Source: Roseinatronobacter thiooxidans (GTDB taxonomy: Bacteria > Pseudomonadota > Alphaproteobacteria > Rhodobacterales > Rhodobacteraceae). Taken from it: a DNA stretch of 64,000 nt. The position numbers and the translations under genes are program-made. Location of the stretch: the NCBI RefSeq assembly GCF_001870675.1, contig NZ_MEHT01000009.1, positions 124,001 through 188,000 of the forward strand. Reading direction: 5' to 3'. Shown piece after piece: positions 1 through 10,847 of this stretch (the stretch's first letter is position 1; each line of letters begins with the position of its first letter). Under the pieces are notes generated by a model. The model searched no databases. It had not been told where the DNA came from and saw only the letters and a program-made list of their open reading frames with translations.

Positions 1-600
1 GGCTGGAAGTTTTTTGGAAATCTGCTGGATGCGGGCCGCGCCACACTGTGCGGCGAGGAATCTGCCGGCACCGGCTCGGACCATATCCGCGAGAAGGACG
101 GGCTATGGGCCGTGCTGATGTGGCTGAACATTCTGGCCAGCAAGGGCGTCTCGGTTGCGCAGGTGATGGCAGAGCATTGGCGCGATTTCGGGCGCGATTA
201 CTATTCGCGCCATGATTACGAAGAGGTGGACGCGGGGGCCGCACAAGCCTTGATCGCTGATTTGCGTTCACGGCTGCCCGGCCTGCCCGGCCAAGTGTTT
301 GCCGGTTTGCGCGTCGCACGGGCCGAAGATTTCGGGTATGATGATCCTGTGGACGGATCGCATACAGCGCAGCAGGGCCTACAGATATTCTTTGAGCAAG
401 GCGCGCGGCTGGTGCTGCGCCTGTCAGGCACCGGCACCGCGGGCGCGACCCTGCGGGTCTATATGGAATGCTATGCCGCTGGCCCCGAAGGGCTGGCCCG
501 CGATGCGCAAGAGGCCCTGGCAGATGTCATTGCCGCAACCGATGCGCTGACCGATCTCAAGACCAGACTGGAGCGCGCGGGGCCGGATGTGGTGACATAA
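1..600 (+). CDS. pgm: Phosphoglucomutase (alpha-D-glucose phosphate-specific), C-terminal part
   Basis: The gene is cut by the left edge of the window, and 199 codons to the TAA stop are visible. The enzyme interconverts glucose 1-phosphate and glucose 6-phosphate in the cytoplasm, linking glycolysis with sugar-nucleotide and glycogen synthesis. Visible signatures are the sugar-binding loop CGEESAGTGSDHIREKDG at residues 17-34 of the fragment and the C-terminal phosphate-binding loop LSGTGTAGATLR near residues 141-152. Both match alpha-PGM rather than phosphomannomutase. The stop codon is followed immediately by a G/C-rich hairpin that belongs to the intergenic repeat at 601-667. Confidence 0.93.
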   Translation, partial: GWKFFGNLLDAGRATLCGEESAGTGSDHIREKDGLWAVLMWLNILASKGVSVAQVMAEHWRDFGRDYYSRHDYEEVDAGAAQALIADLRSRLPGLPGQVFAGLRVARAEDFGYDDPVDGSHTAQQGLQIFFEQGARLVLRLSGTGTAGATLRVYMECYAAGPEGLARDAQEALADVIAATDALTDLKTRLERAGPDVVT

Positions 601-667
601 GGGGGCTGAATGCCCCCTCTTGGCCTATGGCCAATTCACCCCCTTGAGTATTTGAAGCAAGAAAATG
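601..667 (+). repeat. Intergenic repeat copy A (two hairpins plus core)
   Basis: Copy A consists of hairpin GGGGGC-TGAAT-GCCCCC at 601-617, hairpin TTGGCC-TAT-GGCCAA at 620-634, and the core TTGAGTATTTGAAGCAAGAA continuing to AAATG at 644-667. The same architecture occurs at 10762-10829 and 35870-35938. Core copies also occur at 58114-58136 and 60164-60220. The first hairpin sits directly after the pgm stop and may also help end transcription, although it lacks a T-run. Confidence 0.75.
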
Positions 668-670
668 AGA

Positions 671-1129
671 TTACAGCGCAGATGAGGATTGCGCCTGTAA
701 CTGCTGGCTGGCCTCGGCCGCTGCATCCAGCGCAAGCAGGATCGAGGCATGGCGATTGCGGTAGTCTTGCGCAGGTTTCAGCACCTCGAACCCGTTGAAG
801 GGCGCATCGGGGACAGGGCCATTGGCTGTCAGCATGGCGCGCAACTGGTCGCGCGCGGTGGCAAGTTCCACTGCACTGCGGCCAACAACCACCTGCCCCA
901 GTATGGCGGCCGCCGCCTGACCCAGCGCGCAGGCTTTCACATCCTGCCCGAAGCGGCTGACGCGCCCGTCCTGCATGTCGAGATCGACAATTACAGTAGA
1001 CCCACATAGTGGCGAGCGGCGCTTGACGCTGGTCTGGGGCGCAGTGAGGCGCGCGTGATGCGGGATATCGGACGCCAGCGCCAGAATACGCCCGGAATAG
1101 AGTTTGATGAGATCGGCATTATCGGCCAT
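671..1129 (-). CDS. Iron-sulfur cluster assembly scaffold protein, IscU/NifU N-terminal type
   Basis: The 152-residue protein has the NifU_N/IscU fold pattern: a short N-terminal helix, then SPLCGSTV with Cys42, then KACALGQAAAAI with Cys67. These are the first two cluster-ligand cysteines of the family. I see no third cysteine; its usual region reads YRNRHASILL. The protein is therefore a divergent scaffold rather than canonical IscU, and its role in Fe-S assembly is inferred from the family. The start is supported by AAGGA nine bases upstream of ATG. It is divergent from hisI with 63 bp between them. Confidence 0.8.
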   Translation of the reverse strand: MADNADLIKLYSGRILALASDIPHHARLTAPQTSVKRRSPLCGSTVIVDLDMQDGRVSRFGQDVKACALGQAAAAILGQVVVGRSAVELATARDQLRAMLTANGPVPDAPFNGFEVLKPAQDYRNRHASILLALDAAAEASQQLQAQSSSAL

Positions 1130-1192
1130 GGCGGGTTTTCCTTGCTGGCGGGGTGCGGTATGAGCGGCACTGCTTATTTAGGGACATAGCCC

Positions 1193-1561
1193 ATGAATTT
1201 CGATCCGCAAACCCTCCGATATGATGAAAAAGGTCTGATCCCTGCAATTGCGCAGGATCATGAGAGCGGCCAGATTCTGATGATGGCATGGATGAATGCC
1301 GATGCCGTGCGCCAGACATTGGAAACCGGACGCGTAACATACTGGTCACGCTCGCGGCAGGCGTTCTGGGTCAAGGGCGAAAGCTCTGGCCATGTGCAGA
1401 AGCTGGTCGATTTCCGGTTCGATTGCGACCGCGATTGCGTGCTGGTGGTGGTCGCGCAATCCGGGCCTGCCTGTCACACGCTGCGGCAAAGCTGTTTCTA
1501 TACGGCCGTGCGCGAGGGCGCGGAAGTGGAATTGATGGCCCCGCTTATAGACCCAGCATAA
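1193..1561 (+). CDS. hisI: Phosphoribosyl-AMP cyclohydrolase
   Basis: HisI opens the adenine ring of phosphoribosyl-AMP, the third step of histidine biosynthesis, in the cytoplasm. The 122-residue protein is the stand-alone cyclohydrolase without a fused HisE pyrophosphohydrolase domain. The metal-binding signature FDCDRDC is at residues 76-82 and the zinc-ligand segment GPACHTLRQSCF follows at 91-102. AGGGA lies eight bases before ATG. The 3' end overlaps the convergent gluQ by 17 bp. No other his gene is adjacent. Confidence 0.96.
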   Translation: MNFDPQTLRYDEKGLIPAIAQDHESGQILMMAWMNADAVRQTLETGRVTYWSRSRQAFWVKGESSGHVQKLVDFRFDCDRDCVLVVVAQSGPACHTLRQSCFYTAVREGAEVELMAPLIDPA

Positions 1562-2393
1562 GGCGGATATCCTGCGGGGTGGCGCCGTCGGATCGGAATT
1601 GCGCGATGGCGCGGGCATCGTCGCGCTTGGCAAGGCGCTTGCCTTCGCTATCGCGGATAAGCTTGTGATGATAATAGCTTGGCTGTGGAAGTTCGAGCAG
1701 CGCTTGAAGTAGAATATGGATGAAGCTTGCCTCGAACAGGTCATCGCCGCGCGTGACTTCGCTGATGCCTTGTGCGGCATCATCCACCACGACCGACAAA
1801 TGGTAGCTGGTGCCCATATCGCGGCGCGACAAGACGACATCGCCGACATGTTCGAGCATCCAGTCGGGGTTTAAGGGTTGCAAAGGGGCGTGCAACGGCC
1901 CTGCCTCATGGAAAGACAGCGCTGGAACCCGCGCAAGTGCTGCGCGCAGGTTCAGGCGCAGCGCGTCATCGGGCTGCGCTTGCGCCATTGGGCGCGCGCG
2001 GCATGTGCCGGGATAAACCAGCCCGTCCGGCCCATGCACCGGCGCGCTTTCCTGCGGCGCGCTGAGGGCGGCGCGAATATCGGCGCGGCTACAGGCGCAG
2101 GGGTACAAAACGCCAAGCCCGGCCAGACGCGCAAGGGCTGCGCGATAGGCCGGCGCGCGGGTGGATTGGCGCATGACAGGCATGGGCCATGTCAGACCAA
2201 GCCAGCGCAGATCGTCATAAATCTGCGCTTCATAGTCCGCGCGGCAGCGGGATTGGTCGATATCTTCGATCCGCAAAAGGAACTGCCCTGCGCCCGCGCG
2301 CTGCGCCGCAATCAATGCCGCATAGGCATGTCCCAGATGCAAAGGGCCGGTTGGCGAGGGCGCGAAGCGGGTGATGCGCCCCTCAGGCGGCAT
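1545..2393 (-). CDS. gluQ: Glutamyl-Q tRNA(Asp) synthetase
   Basis: GluQRS attaches glutamate to queuosine at position 34 of tRNA-Asp. It is a paralogue of the glutamyl-tRNA synthetase catalytic core without the anticodon-binding domain, and at about 282 residues it has the expected short length. The HIGH-like motif is in [14 protein letters not shown] near the N-terminus, the zinc site uses CACSR and YPGTCR, and the KMSKS-like loop is KRLAKRD near the C-terminus. The reading frame stays open upstream to 2495, but homologues begin just before the APSPTG motif. I chose ATG at 2393, which overlaps trmFO by 11 bp; ATG at 2405 is the alternative. Confidence 0.93.
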   Translation of the reverse strand: MPPEGRITRFAPSPTGPLHLGHAYAALIAAQRAGAGQFLLRIEDIDQSRCRADYEAQIYDDLRWLGLTWPMPVMRQSTRAPAYRAALARLAGLGVLYPCACSRADIRAALSAPQESAPVHGPDGLVYPGTCRARPMAQAQPDDALRLNLRAALARVPALSFHEAGPLHAPLQPLNPDWMLEHVGDVVLSRRDMGTSYHLSVVVDDAAQGISEVTRGDDLFEASFIHILLQALLELPQPSYYHHKLIRDSEGKRLAKRDDARAIAQFRSDGATPQDIRLMLGL

Positions 2394-3735
2394 CGCGCCC
2401 TGCATGGCCCAGCCATTCGGTGAAAGCATCCTTGGCGCGGTCGGTATAGGCTTTGTAGCGGTCGCGCCGCCCGCGCCGCCCGCCTTTGGCATCAATGGGG
2501 GGGAAGAGGCCGAAATTCACATTCATCGGCTGAAAGGTTTTCGCTTCTGCCCCGCCGGTGATGTGATGCACCAAAGCACCAAGTGCCGTTTCGCGCGGTG
2601 GCGGGGGCGCGGAGAGGCCCAGCAGTTCAGCAGCCGCCAGCCGCCCTGCAAGCAGGCCCATGGCCGCGGATTCGACATACCCCTCTACCCCCGTAATCTG
2701 CCCTGCAAAGCGGATATTGGGTTTGGAGCGCAGGCGAAGCTGGTCATCCAGCAGCGTGGGCGAATTCAGAAAAGTGTTTCGGTGAATGCCGCCAAGGCGC
2801 GCGAATGAGGCATTCTCAAGCCCGGGAATAGTTTTGAAAACAGCCGTTTGCGCGCCGTATTTCATTTTTGTCTGAAAGCCCACGATATTGTAAAGCGTGC
2901 CAAGCGCATTGTCGCGGCGCAACTGAACCACAGCATAGGGTTTGACATCGGGCGCATTGGCATTGGTCAGGCCCACAGGCTTCATCGGGCCATGGCGCAG
3001 GGTTTCGCGCCCGCGTTCGGCCATCACCTCGATCGGCAGGCAACCGTCGAAATAGCCCGCCGTCTCGCCCTCGTGGAACTCGGTTTTGTCGGCGGCCAGA
3101 AGCGCGTCGATGAATGCCTCGTATTGGTCGCGGGTCATGGGGCAGTTCAGATAGGCTTTACGCTCTTCCTCTGTCTCGCCCTTGTCATAGCGCGACTGGA
3201 ACCATGCTTTCGACATATCGACCGAGTCGAAATAGACGATAGGCGCAATCGCGTCAAAAAAGGCCAGCGCATCGCGGCCGGTTTGCGCAGCAATCGCCTG
3301 CCCCAGCGCATCCGAGGTTAGCGGCCCAGTCGCAATGATCCAGTGCCCGTCATCGGGCAATGTGTTGATCTCGCCGCGTTCCAGCCGGATATTGGGATGG
3401 GCCAGCAGTTTTTCGGTTACCGCTTTGGCAAATGCATCGCGGTCCACTGCCAGCGCGCCGCCTGCGGGCAGGGAATGACGGTCTGCCATATCCATGATAA
3501 TGCCACCCGCCGCGCGCATTTCCCAATGCAGCAGGCCCACCGCATTTTGTTCATCATCATCAGAGCGGAAGGAGTTGGAACAGACCATTTCCGCCAGATA
3601 CTCGGTCTGGTGCGCGAAAGTGCCTTGGGTGGGGCGCATTTCATGCAGCACCACCTGAACGCCCATATGGGCCGCCTGCCATGCCGCTTCGGACCCGGCC
3701 ATGCCGCCGCCAACGATGTGAAGTGTCTTGCTCAT
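2383..3735 (-). CDS. trmFO: FADH2-oxidising tRNA (uracil-54-C5)-methyltransferase
   Basis: TrmFO makes ribothymidine at position 54 of the tRNA T-loop, with methylenetetrahydrofolate as carbon donor and FAD as cofactor. The 450-residue protein opens with the dinucleotide-binding motif [12 protein letters not shown] at residues 7-18 and contains the conserved [11 protein letters not shown] segment and the C-terminal NVNFGLFPP stretch typical of the family. The open frame extends to 3816, but ATG at 3735 is preceded by an AGGTGG ribosome-binding site and places the FAD motif at the expected distance. gluQ follows with overlapping ends, so two tRNA-modification genes are probably co-transcribed. 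Confidence 0.95.
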   Translation of the reverse strand: MSKTLHIVGGGMAGSEAAWQAAHMGVQVVLHEMRPTQGTFAHQTEYLAEMVCSNSFRSDDDEQNAVGLLHWEMRAAGGIIMDMADRHSLPAGGALAVDRDAFAKAVTEKLLAHPNIRLERGEINTLPDDGHWIIATGPLTSDALGQAIAAQTGRDALAFFDAIAPIVYFDSVDMSKAWFQSRYDKGETEEERKAYLNCPMTRDQYEAFIDALLAADKTEFHEGETAGYFDGCLPIEVMAERGRETLRHGPMKPVGLTNANAPDVKPYAVVQLRRDNALGTLYNIVGFQTKMKYGAQTAVFKTIPGLENASFARLGGIHRNTFLNSPTLLDDQLRLRSKPNIRFAGQITGVEGYVESAAMGLLAGRLAAAELLGLSAPPPPRETALGALVHHITGGAEAKTFQPMNVNFGLFPPIDAKGGRRGRRDRYKAYTDRAKDAFTEWLGHAGRDAA

Positions 3736-3799
3736 GTCACCACCTGTTCTGTTATGGCCCAGATAGCCAGTGCGCACCGCTTTGGCAAATAAGATGCAT

Positions 3800-3838
3800 A
3801 AAAAAAACCGCCGCACATGCGGGCGGGCATGGCGGCGG
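3800..3838 (-). terminator. Rho-independent terminator after the 33-codon gene
   Basis: Read on the minus strand, CCGCCGC (3838-3832) and GCGGCGG (3814-3808) form a 7-bp G/C stem, followed directly by eight T residues (3807-3800). It lies downstream of the small gene at 3897-3998 and upstream of trmFO, so it should insulate the two. Confidence 0.8.
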
Positions 3839-3843
3839 CAGGC

Positions 3844-3889
3844 TGGGTCAGAAGTCAGAGCGAGGCAGTGTAAGCGGCAGTCTGACCCA
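3844..3889 (-). other. Long stem-loop in the 3' region of the small gene
   Basis: TGGGTCAGA at 3844-3852 and TCTGACCCA at 3881-3889 are a perfect 9-bp inverted repeat with a 28-base spacer. It lies between the stop codon of the 33-codon gene and its terminator, so the transcript would end in two consecutive hairpins. Confidence 0.6.
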
Positions 3890-3896
3890 CAGGCAG

Positions 3897-3998
3897 TCAG
3901 GTAAACAGCGGCAGATGCAGCGTGGCAAAAACCAGAACACCAAGCGCCAGCGCGCCTGCAAGATCTTGCCAGAAAGCGGGGTTTGATTTGCGGTTCAT
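3897..3998 (-). CDS. Small single-span membrane protein, 33 residues, unknown function
   Basis: This gene is too short for routine ORF calling. An excellent GGAGG ribosome-binding site lies six bases upstream of ATG at 3998. The product begins [20 protein letters not shown] and continues with a hydrophobic stretch ([15 protein letters not shown]) to a TGA stop. About 20 hydrophobic residues after a short positively charged N-terminus suggest an inner-membrane anchor with the N-terminus inside. Its own terminator follows at 3800-3838. It is likely a real gene because of the ribosome-binding site, composition and terminator. I do not recognise a family. Confidence 0.65.
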   Translation of the reverse strand: MNRKSNPAFWQDLAGALALGVLVFATLHLPLFT

Positions 3999-4068
3999 GC
4001 CATCCTCCATCAAGTGTTGCTACTTTGTTCTCATATTATCCCGAATCGGTCAAGAACATTTTAGGAAC

Positions 4069-6159
4069 CTATCCAACAGAGAGGTAGCGAATGGCTTTGT
4101 CCTGTTCCATCAGCCATAGCAGAACGCGCGCCGCCTGCCCGCGGGCGCTGGTCAGGTCGGGGTCGGTATGCAGCAGGGTGCGCGCGTCGCTTTGGGCGAT
4201 GGCCATCAATCCGGCCTGAGTTTCCATATCGCCTACACGAAAGCGCGGCAGCCCCGATTGCGCTGTGCCAATCAGATCGCCCGCGCCGCGAATGGCCATG
4301 TCTTCTTCGGCAATGCGAAACCCGTCTTCCGTGTCGCGCAGCAGTTTCAGCCGCCGCGATGCTGTCTCGCCCAACGGGGGTTCATACATCAGCAAACAGG
4401 TCGAGGCCGCGGCCCCGCGGCCCACGCGCCCGCGCAACTGGTGCAACTGCGCCAGCCCGAAACTCTCGGCCCGCTCGATCACCATGATCGAGGCATTGGG
4501 CACATTCACCCCCACTTCAATAACCGTGGTCGCCACCAGCAATTTGGTGTCCCCCGCCACAAACCGCGCCATGGCCGCGTCTTTCTCGGCAGGGGGGAGC
4601 TGGCCATGCACCAACCCCACAACCCCTTCGCCCAATGTGGCGCACAAATGCTCGAATCGCGCATGCGCGGCAGTCAGGGTGCTGACCTCGGATTCTTCAA
4701 CCAGCGGGCAGACCCAATAGGCCTGCCGCCCCTCGGCCATGGCGCTGTGCAGATGTGCCACCACTTCATCCATCCGCGCGGTCGAAACAAGCGCGGTTTG
4801 CACAGGTTTGCGGCCGGGTGGTTTTTCATCCAGCACCGAGACATCCATATCCCCATATTGCGCCAGCGCGAGCGAGCGGGGAATGGGCGTGGCCGTCATG
4901 ACCAGCACATCCGCGCCATCGCCCTTGGCGGCAAGTGCCGCGCGTTGCGCCACGCCAAAACGGTGCTGTTCATCGACCACGGCAAGGCGCAGGTCGCAAA
5001 ACTCCACGCCTTTTTGAAATACCGCATGGGTGCCGACGACAATCTGCAAACGCCCCTCGGCCAATGCGGCCAGTTTGGCGGCGCGTTCTGCCCCCTTGTC
5101 GCGCCCTGTCAGCAAGGCCAGCGAAATGCCTGCCGCCTGCGCAAGCGGGGCAAGGCTTTCCATATGCTGGCGCGCCAGAATCTCGGTCGGGGCCATCATC
5201 ACGCCCTGCCCGCCCGCCTCGACCGCGACAAGAAGCGCCATCAGTGCCACAAGTGTTTTGCCCGCGCCGACATCGCCCTGCAACAGCCGGTTCATGCGAC
5301 TCTCGGCAGCCATATCGGCAGCAATCTCGGCAATGGCGCGGCGCTGCGCGCCTGTCGGGGCATAGTCCAGCGCAGCCAGAACCTTGGCTTGTAACACCCC
5401 TGTGCCAGCACTGGCCCGGCCGGGTTTGCGGCGCTGGCGCGCGCGGGCTAGTGCAAGGGTCAGTTGGTGGGCCAGAAATTCGTCATAGGCCAGCCGCATG
5501 CGCGCGGGGTGTGACGCGGCCAGATCGCGCAATTGCGCGGGCTGATGCGCCGTGGCGATGGCTGTGTGCCAGTCCGGCCAGCCTTCGCGGGCCTTCAAGG
5601 CGGGATCGATCCATTCTGCCAGTACCGGCACACGGGTCAGCGCGCCCGCAACTGCCTTGGCCATAAGCTTCGCGCTGACACCGGCACAAAGCGCATAGAC
5701 CGCTTCGGCCTGCGGCAGATCGCCCCCTTCATCGGGGCGCAGAATATGGTCAGGATGCACCATCTGGGCAATCCCGTCGAACAACTCGACCTTGCCAGAG
5801 ACAAGCCGCCTTTGCCCCGTTGGCAGCAGCTTTTGCAGATAATCGCCGCGCGCATGGAAGAACACCAACTGGAACTCGCCCAGCGCATCTTGCACATGCA
5901 CACGGTAGGGCCGCCCACGATTGCGCGGCGGGTGGTGCGCGCCGATTGTCACCTCGACCGTGGCCGTGGCCGGAAATTCCAGCCCGCGCAAACTGTCGCG
6001 GCGGGTGCGGTCGATCAGGTTATGGGGCAGATGAAAGATCAGATCGCGCGGTGTTTCGATATGCAAGGCACTGAAACTCTTGGCCGTTTTCGGCCCAACC
6101 CCCTCTAGCGTTTCCAGCCCTGCAAACAGCGGAAACAGAGTTTCGGGCCGCCCCGCCAT
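4069..6159 (-). CDS. recG: ATP-dependent DNA helicase RecG
   Basis: RecG is a monomeric branch-migration helicase that regresses stalled replication forks and processes Holliday junctions. The 696-residue length is typical. The N-terminal wedge domain binds branched DNA. Walker A GDVGAGKT is near residue 295, the Walker B variant VVDEQHRFG near 395, the MTATPIPRSLA helicase motif III follows, and HQLRGRVGRG is the motif VI arginine finger. The stop codon of ligA precedes the ATG by one base, so the two repair genes are co-transcribed, ligA first. The ribosome-binding site is weak, consistent with translational coupling. Confidence 0.97.
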   Translation of the reverse strand: MAGRPETLFPLFAGLETLEGVGPKTAKSFSALHIETPRDLIFHLPHNLIDRTRRDSLRGLEFPATATVEVTIGAHHPPRNRGRPYRVHVQDALGEFQLVFFHARGDYLQKLLPTGQRRLVSGKVELFDGIAQMVHPDHILRPDEGGDLPQAEAVYALCAGVSAKLMAKAVAGALTRVPVLAEWIDPALKAREGWPDWHTAIATAHQPAQLRDLAASHPARMRLAYDEFLAHQLTLALARARQRRKPGRASAGTGVLQAKVLAALDYAPTGAQRRAIAEIAADMAAESRMNRLLQGDVGAGKTLVALMALLVAVEAGGQGVMMAPTEILARQHMESLAPLAQAAGISLALLTGRDKGAERAAKLAALAEGRLQIVVGTHAVFQKGVEFCDLRLAVVDEQHRFGVAQRAALAAKGDGADVLVMTATPIPRSLALAQYGDMDVSVLDEKPPGRKPVQTALVSTARMDEVVAHLHSAMAEGRQAYWVCPLVEESEVSTLTAAHARFEHLCATLGEGVVGLVHGQLPPAEKDAAMARFVAGDTKLLVATTVIEVGVNVPNASIMVIERAESFGLAQLHQLRGRVGRGAAASTCLLMYEPPLGETASRRLKLLRDTEDGFRIAEEDMAIRGAGDLIGTAQSGLPRFRVGDMETQAGLMAIAQSDARTLLHTDPDLTSARGQAARVLLWLMEQDKAIRYLSVG

Positions 6160-6160
6160 G

Positions 6161-8356
<2,196 letters not shown>

Positions 8357-8387
8357 TCAGGTCCAGCCCAAAGGCAAGGCGGACGCG

Positions 8388-9104
8388 TCACGCCGATATT
8401 GCATCCTGCGCGGCGTAATCCGACCCGATCGCAGGATCGCGCAGCACATACCCCCGCCCCCAGACAGTATCGATATAATTTTCGCCCTCTGTCGCTTCGG
8501 TCAGTTTTTTGCGCAGCTTGCAGATGAACACATCGATAATTTTCAATTCCGGTTCATCCATCCCCCCATAAAGGTGGTTCAAAAACATCTCTTTGGTCAG
8601 GGTCGTGCCTTTGCGCAGGCTAAGCAATTCAAGCATCTGGTATTCCTTGCCGGTCAGATGCACGGTCTGCCCTGCCACATCCACGGTTTTGGCATCCAGA
8701 TTGACGGCAATCTTGCCTGTGCGGATAACAGATTGCGCATGCCCCTTGCTGCGGCGGATGATGGCGTGAATACGCGCCACCAGTTCTTCGCGGTGGAATG
8801 GCTTGGTCAGGTAATCATCCGCCCCGCCCCCAAATCCGCGCAGCTTGGTGTTTGTGTCACAATCACCCGTCAGAATAAGGATGGGGGTGTCGATACGCGC
8901 CAGCCGTATCTGGCGCAACACATCCAGCCCTTCCATATCGGGCAGGTTCAGATCCAGCAGGATCAGATCGTAATCATACAACTTGCTCAATTCGATCGCA
9001 TCTTCACCAAGATCGGTGGAATATACATTGAAATCGGAATGCGTCAGCATCATCTCGATGCTGCGAGAGGTGGTCGGGTCATCTTCAACAAGCAAGACAC
9101 GCAT
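8388..9104 (-). CDS. ctrA: Cell cycle response regulator CtrA
   Basis: CtrA is the alphaproteobacterial OmpR-family master regulator. In Rhodobacterales it mainly controls motility, gene-transfer-agent and quorum-linked genes and is usually dispensable for viability. The 238-residue protein has a receiver domain with acidic pocket EDD at 7-9 and phospho-acceptor Asp51 in LLDLNLPD, then a winged-helix DNA-binding domain containing [13 protein letters not shown] and [10 protein letters not shown], which is nearly invariant among CtrA proteins. AAGGAG lies seven bases before ATG. The gene next upstream on the same strand is sciP. A CtrA-like site lies at 9152-9166, which suggests autoregulation. 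Confidence 0.96.
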   Translation of the reverse strand: MRVLLVEDDPTTSRSIEMMLTHSDFNVYSTDLGEDAIELSKLYDYDLILLDLNLPDMEGLDVLRQIRLARIDTPILILTGDCDTNTKLRGFGGGADDYLTKPFHREELVARIHAIIRRSKGHAQSVIRTGKIAVNLDAKTVDVAGQTVHLTGKEYQMLELLSLRKGTTLTKEMFLNHLYGGMDEPELKIIDVFICKLRKKLTEATEGENYIDTVWGRGYVLRDPAIGSDYAAQDAISA

Positions 9105-9151
9105 CTGGATTCTCCTTTGAAGGTGCTACCCTGAACTTTCTCGCAAAAACG

Positions 9152-9166
9152 TTAACTCTCCGTTAC
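9152..9166 (-). promoter_or_regulatory. Candidate CtrA-binding site upstream of ctrA
   Basis: The plus strand reads TTAA-CTCTCCG-TTAC. The established CtrA consensus is TTAA-N7-TTAA, so this matches seven of eight fixed bases. It lies 48 bp upstream of the ctrA start and contains a GTTAAC half site. Binding is inferred. Confidence 0.45.
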
Positions 9167-9193
9167 CGGACAGGAATACGATATGTGATCAAC

Positions 9194-9472
9194 CTATGAG
9201 TGTCTATATTTCTGCAATGCAGTCACCTTCAGCGCGTCGATTCCGTGGTCTGTGACAGCATTTTGCCAGAAATCGAACTCTTCCTCCGACAGATCATAGC
9301 GTTCCAACGCGGCTTTTCTTGTCAGAAGCCCCGATTCGACAGCCCTGATGACAATGGCCTTGCGGCTGGCGACCCAGCGCCGCGTATCGGCTGGCGGAAG
9401 ATCCGCCAGACTGAGAATCGAGCCATCTTTCAAGGTTACAGCGCGCGGCCCATCAACACGTTTGATATACAT
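9194..9472 (-). CDS. sciP: CtrA inhibitor SciP (DUF1153 family)
   Basis: SciP is a small helix-turn-helix protein that, in Caulobacter, binds CtrA at promoters and blocks transcription of CtrA-activated genes. The 92-residue product shows the family pattern: GSILSLADLPPADTRRWV, then SRKAIVIRAVESGLLTRKAA, LSEEEFDFWQ and the terminal ALKVTALQKYR. ATG at 9472 has GAAGGA seven bases upstream; the longer frame to a GTG at 9490 has no usable ribosome-binding site. It is transcribed toward ctrA with an 89-bp gap, placing the regulator and its antagonist side by side. Confidence 0.88.
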   Translation of the reverse strand: MYIKRVDGPRAVTLKDGSILSLADLPPADTRRWVASRKAIVIRAVESGLLTRKAALERYDLSEEEFDFWQNAVTDHGIDALKVTALQKYRHS

Positions 9473-9528
9473 ATTACAGTCCTTCTTCACCCTTACCCAA
9501 TGGATGAAGACAGAATCACCGCATCTGA

Positions 9529-9543
9529 TTAATTCCCGGTTGA
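9529..9543 (-). promoter_or_regulatory. Candidate CtrA-binding site upstream of sciP
   Basis: The plus strand reads TTAA-TTCCCGG-TTGA, seven of eight fixed positions of TTAA-N7-TTAA. It lies 57 bp upstream of the sciP ATG, in the interval shared with divergent mnmA. Taken with the similar site before ctrA it suggests that CtrA controls its own inhibitor, as is known in Caulobacter. Confidence 0.4.
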
Positions 9544-9562
9544 TTGAAATCGCATCTGGCCC

Positions 9563-9590
9563 TTGAGAATAGTGAGGATTTTCTTATATT
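9563..9590 (+). promoter_or_regulatory. Candidate sigma-70-type promoter of mnmA
   Basis: TTGAGA (9563-9568) and TATATT (9585-9590) are separated by 16 bases and lie 27 bp before the chosen mnmA ATG. Both hexamers match the housekeeping consensus at four or more positions in an otherwise GC-rich genome. Confidence 0.5.
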
Positions 9591-9616
9591 TTGATCCATT
9601 CAATGGAGATCGTCAC

Positions 9617-10756
9617 ATGCCCTATGACCCGCCCCTCAATTCGCTGGGCCTGCCGAAACCTGTCGCCGAAACGCGCGTTGTCGTTGCCATGTCGGGGGGC
9701 GTGGACAGTTCTGTTGTGGCCGCGGAACTTGCGCGCGAGGGGTATGACGTGGTGGGCGTGACCTTGCAGCTCTATGACCACGGCGCCGCTTTGGCAAAGA
9801 AAGGGGCCTGCTGCGCCGGGCGCGACATTCATGATGCGCGCCGTGTGGCCGAGGAAATGGGCTTTGCGCATTATGTGCTGGATTACGAATCGCATTTCCG
9901 CGAATCAGTCATTGATGAATTCGCCGATGCCTATCTGGCGGGTGCGACGCCTGTGCCCTGCATCCGCTGCAACGAGCGGGTGAAATTCCGCGACCTGCTG
10001 GAAACGGCAAAGGATCTGGGGGCCGATTGCATGGCGACGGGCCATTACATCCAGCGCAAGATGGGCCTGCATGGGGCAGAGCTGCACCGCGCCGCCGACC
10101 CCGTGCGCGACCAGAGTTATTTTCTGTTCTCGACCACGCGCGCGCAGCTGGACTATCTGCGCTTTCCGCTGGGCCATCTGCAAACCAAGGCCGAAACCCG
10201 CGCGCTGGCCGCACGGCACGGATTAAGCGTGGCGGACAAGCCCGACAGTCAGGATATCTGCTTTGTGCCGGATGGAAATTATGCAGGCGTGATCGAGAAA
10301 TTGCGCCCCGGTGCGGCCGACCCCGGCGAGATTGTCGATCTGCAAGGCCGGGTTCTGGGCACGCATCGCGGGGTGATCCATTACACGATCGGCCAGCGCA
10401 AGGGTTTGGGGATCGGTGGGCTGGCGGACCCGTTATATGTGGTGCGGCTGGACCCTGTTGCCCGTCATGTGGTTGTGGGGCCAAAAGCGGCACTGGCCAC
10501 GCGCACAGTGCCGGTGCGCGAGATCAACTGGCTGGGCGATATCCCCTTCACCGACCAGAGCGAATGGGAACTGGAAGTCAAGCTGCGCTCGACCCGCCCG
10601 CCTGCGCCTGCGATCCTGCGCCCCCTATCGGCGACAGAAGCAGAGGTTGAATTGCTGACGCCGGAAGAAGGCATCAGCCCCGGACAGGCCTGTGTGTTCT
10701 ACGCACCCGACAGCAGCCGCGTCTTTGGCGGCGGCTGGATCTGGAAAGGGCGTTGA
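9617..10756 (+). CDS. mnmA: tRNA-specific 2-thiouridylase MnmA
   Basis: MnmA puts sulfur on the wobble uridine of tRNA-Lys, -Glu and -Gln, with ATP activation and a persulfide relay. The PP-loop [11 protein letters not shown] is at about residues 23-33. The catalytic cysteine region is [13 protein letters not shown] and the second conserved cysteine lies in DSQDICFV. The thiouridylase central and OB-like C-terminal domains follow. The open frame starts at 9563, but that region holds the promoter-like sequence; ATG at 9617 has GGAG eight bases upstream, giving 379 residues, the family norm. Repeat copy B follows the stop. Confidence 0.95.
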   Translation: MPYDPPLNSLGLPKPVAETRVVVAMSGGVDSSVVAAELAREGYDVVGVTLQLYDHGAALAKKGACCAGRDIHDARRVAEEMGFAHYVLDYESHFRESVIDEFADAYLAGATPVPCIRCNERVKFRDLLETAKDLGADCMATGHYIQRKMGLHGAELHRAADPVRDQSYFLFSTTRAQLDYLRFPLGHLQTKAETRALAARHGLSVADKPDSQDICFVPDGNYAGVIEKLRPGAADPGEIVDLQGRVLGTHRGVIHYTIGQRKGLGIGGLADPLYVVRLDPVARHVVVGPKAALATRTVPVREINWLGDIPFTDQSEWELEVKLRSTRPPAPAILRPLSATEAEVELLTPEEGISPGQACVFYAPDSSRVFGGGWIWKGR

Positions 10757-10761
10757 AGAAA

Positions 10762-10829
10762 GGGGGGCGCTGCCCCCCTCTTGGCCTTGCGGCCAATTCA
10801 CCCCCCGGAGTATTTGGGGCAAGAAAATG
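10762..10829 (+). repeat. Intergenic repeat copy B (two hairpins plus core)
   Basis: Copy B has hairpin GGGGGGC-GCT-GCCCCCC at 10762-10778, hairpin TTGGCC-TTGC-GGCCAA at 10781-10796, and a core beginning CGGAGTATTTGGGGCAAGAA and ending AAATG at 10806-10829. It is the best-preserved match to copy A in sequence and spacing. It fills nearly the whole mnmA-pdxA gap. Confidence 0.8.
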
Positions 10830-10847
10830 TTGGGGCGGTGTGTGCAG

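Noticed and set aside
4168-5394. Plus-strand ORF of 408 codons opposite recG
   Set aside because: It is antisense to recG throughout, with His/Gln/Gly/Arg-rich translation and no ribosome-binding site.
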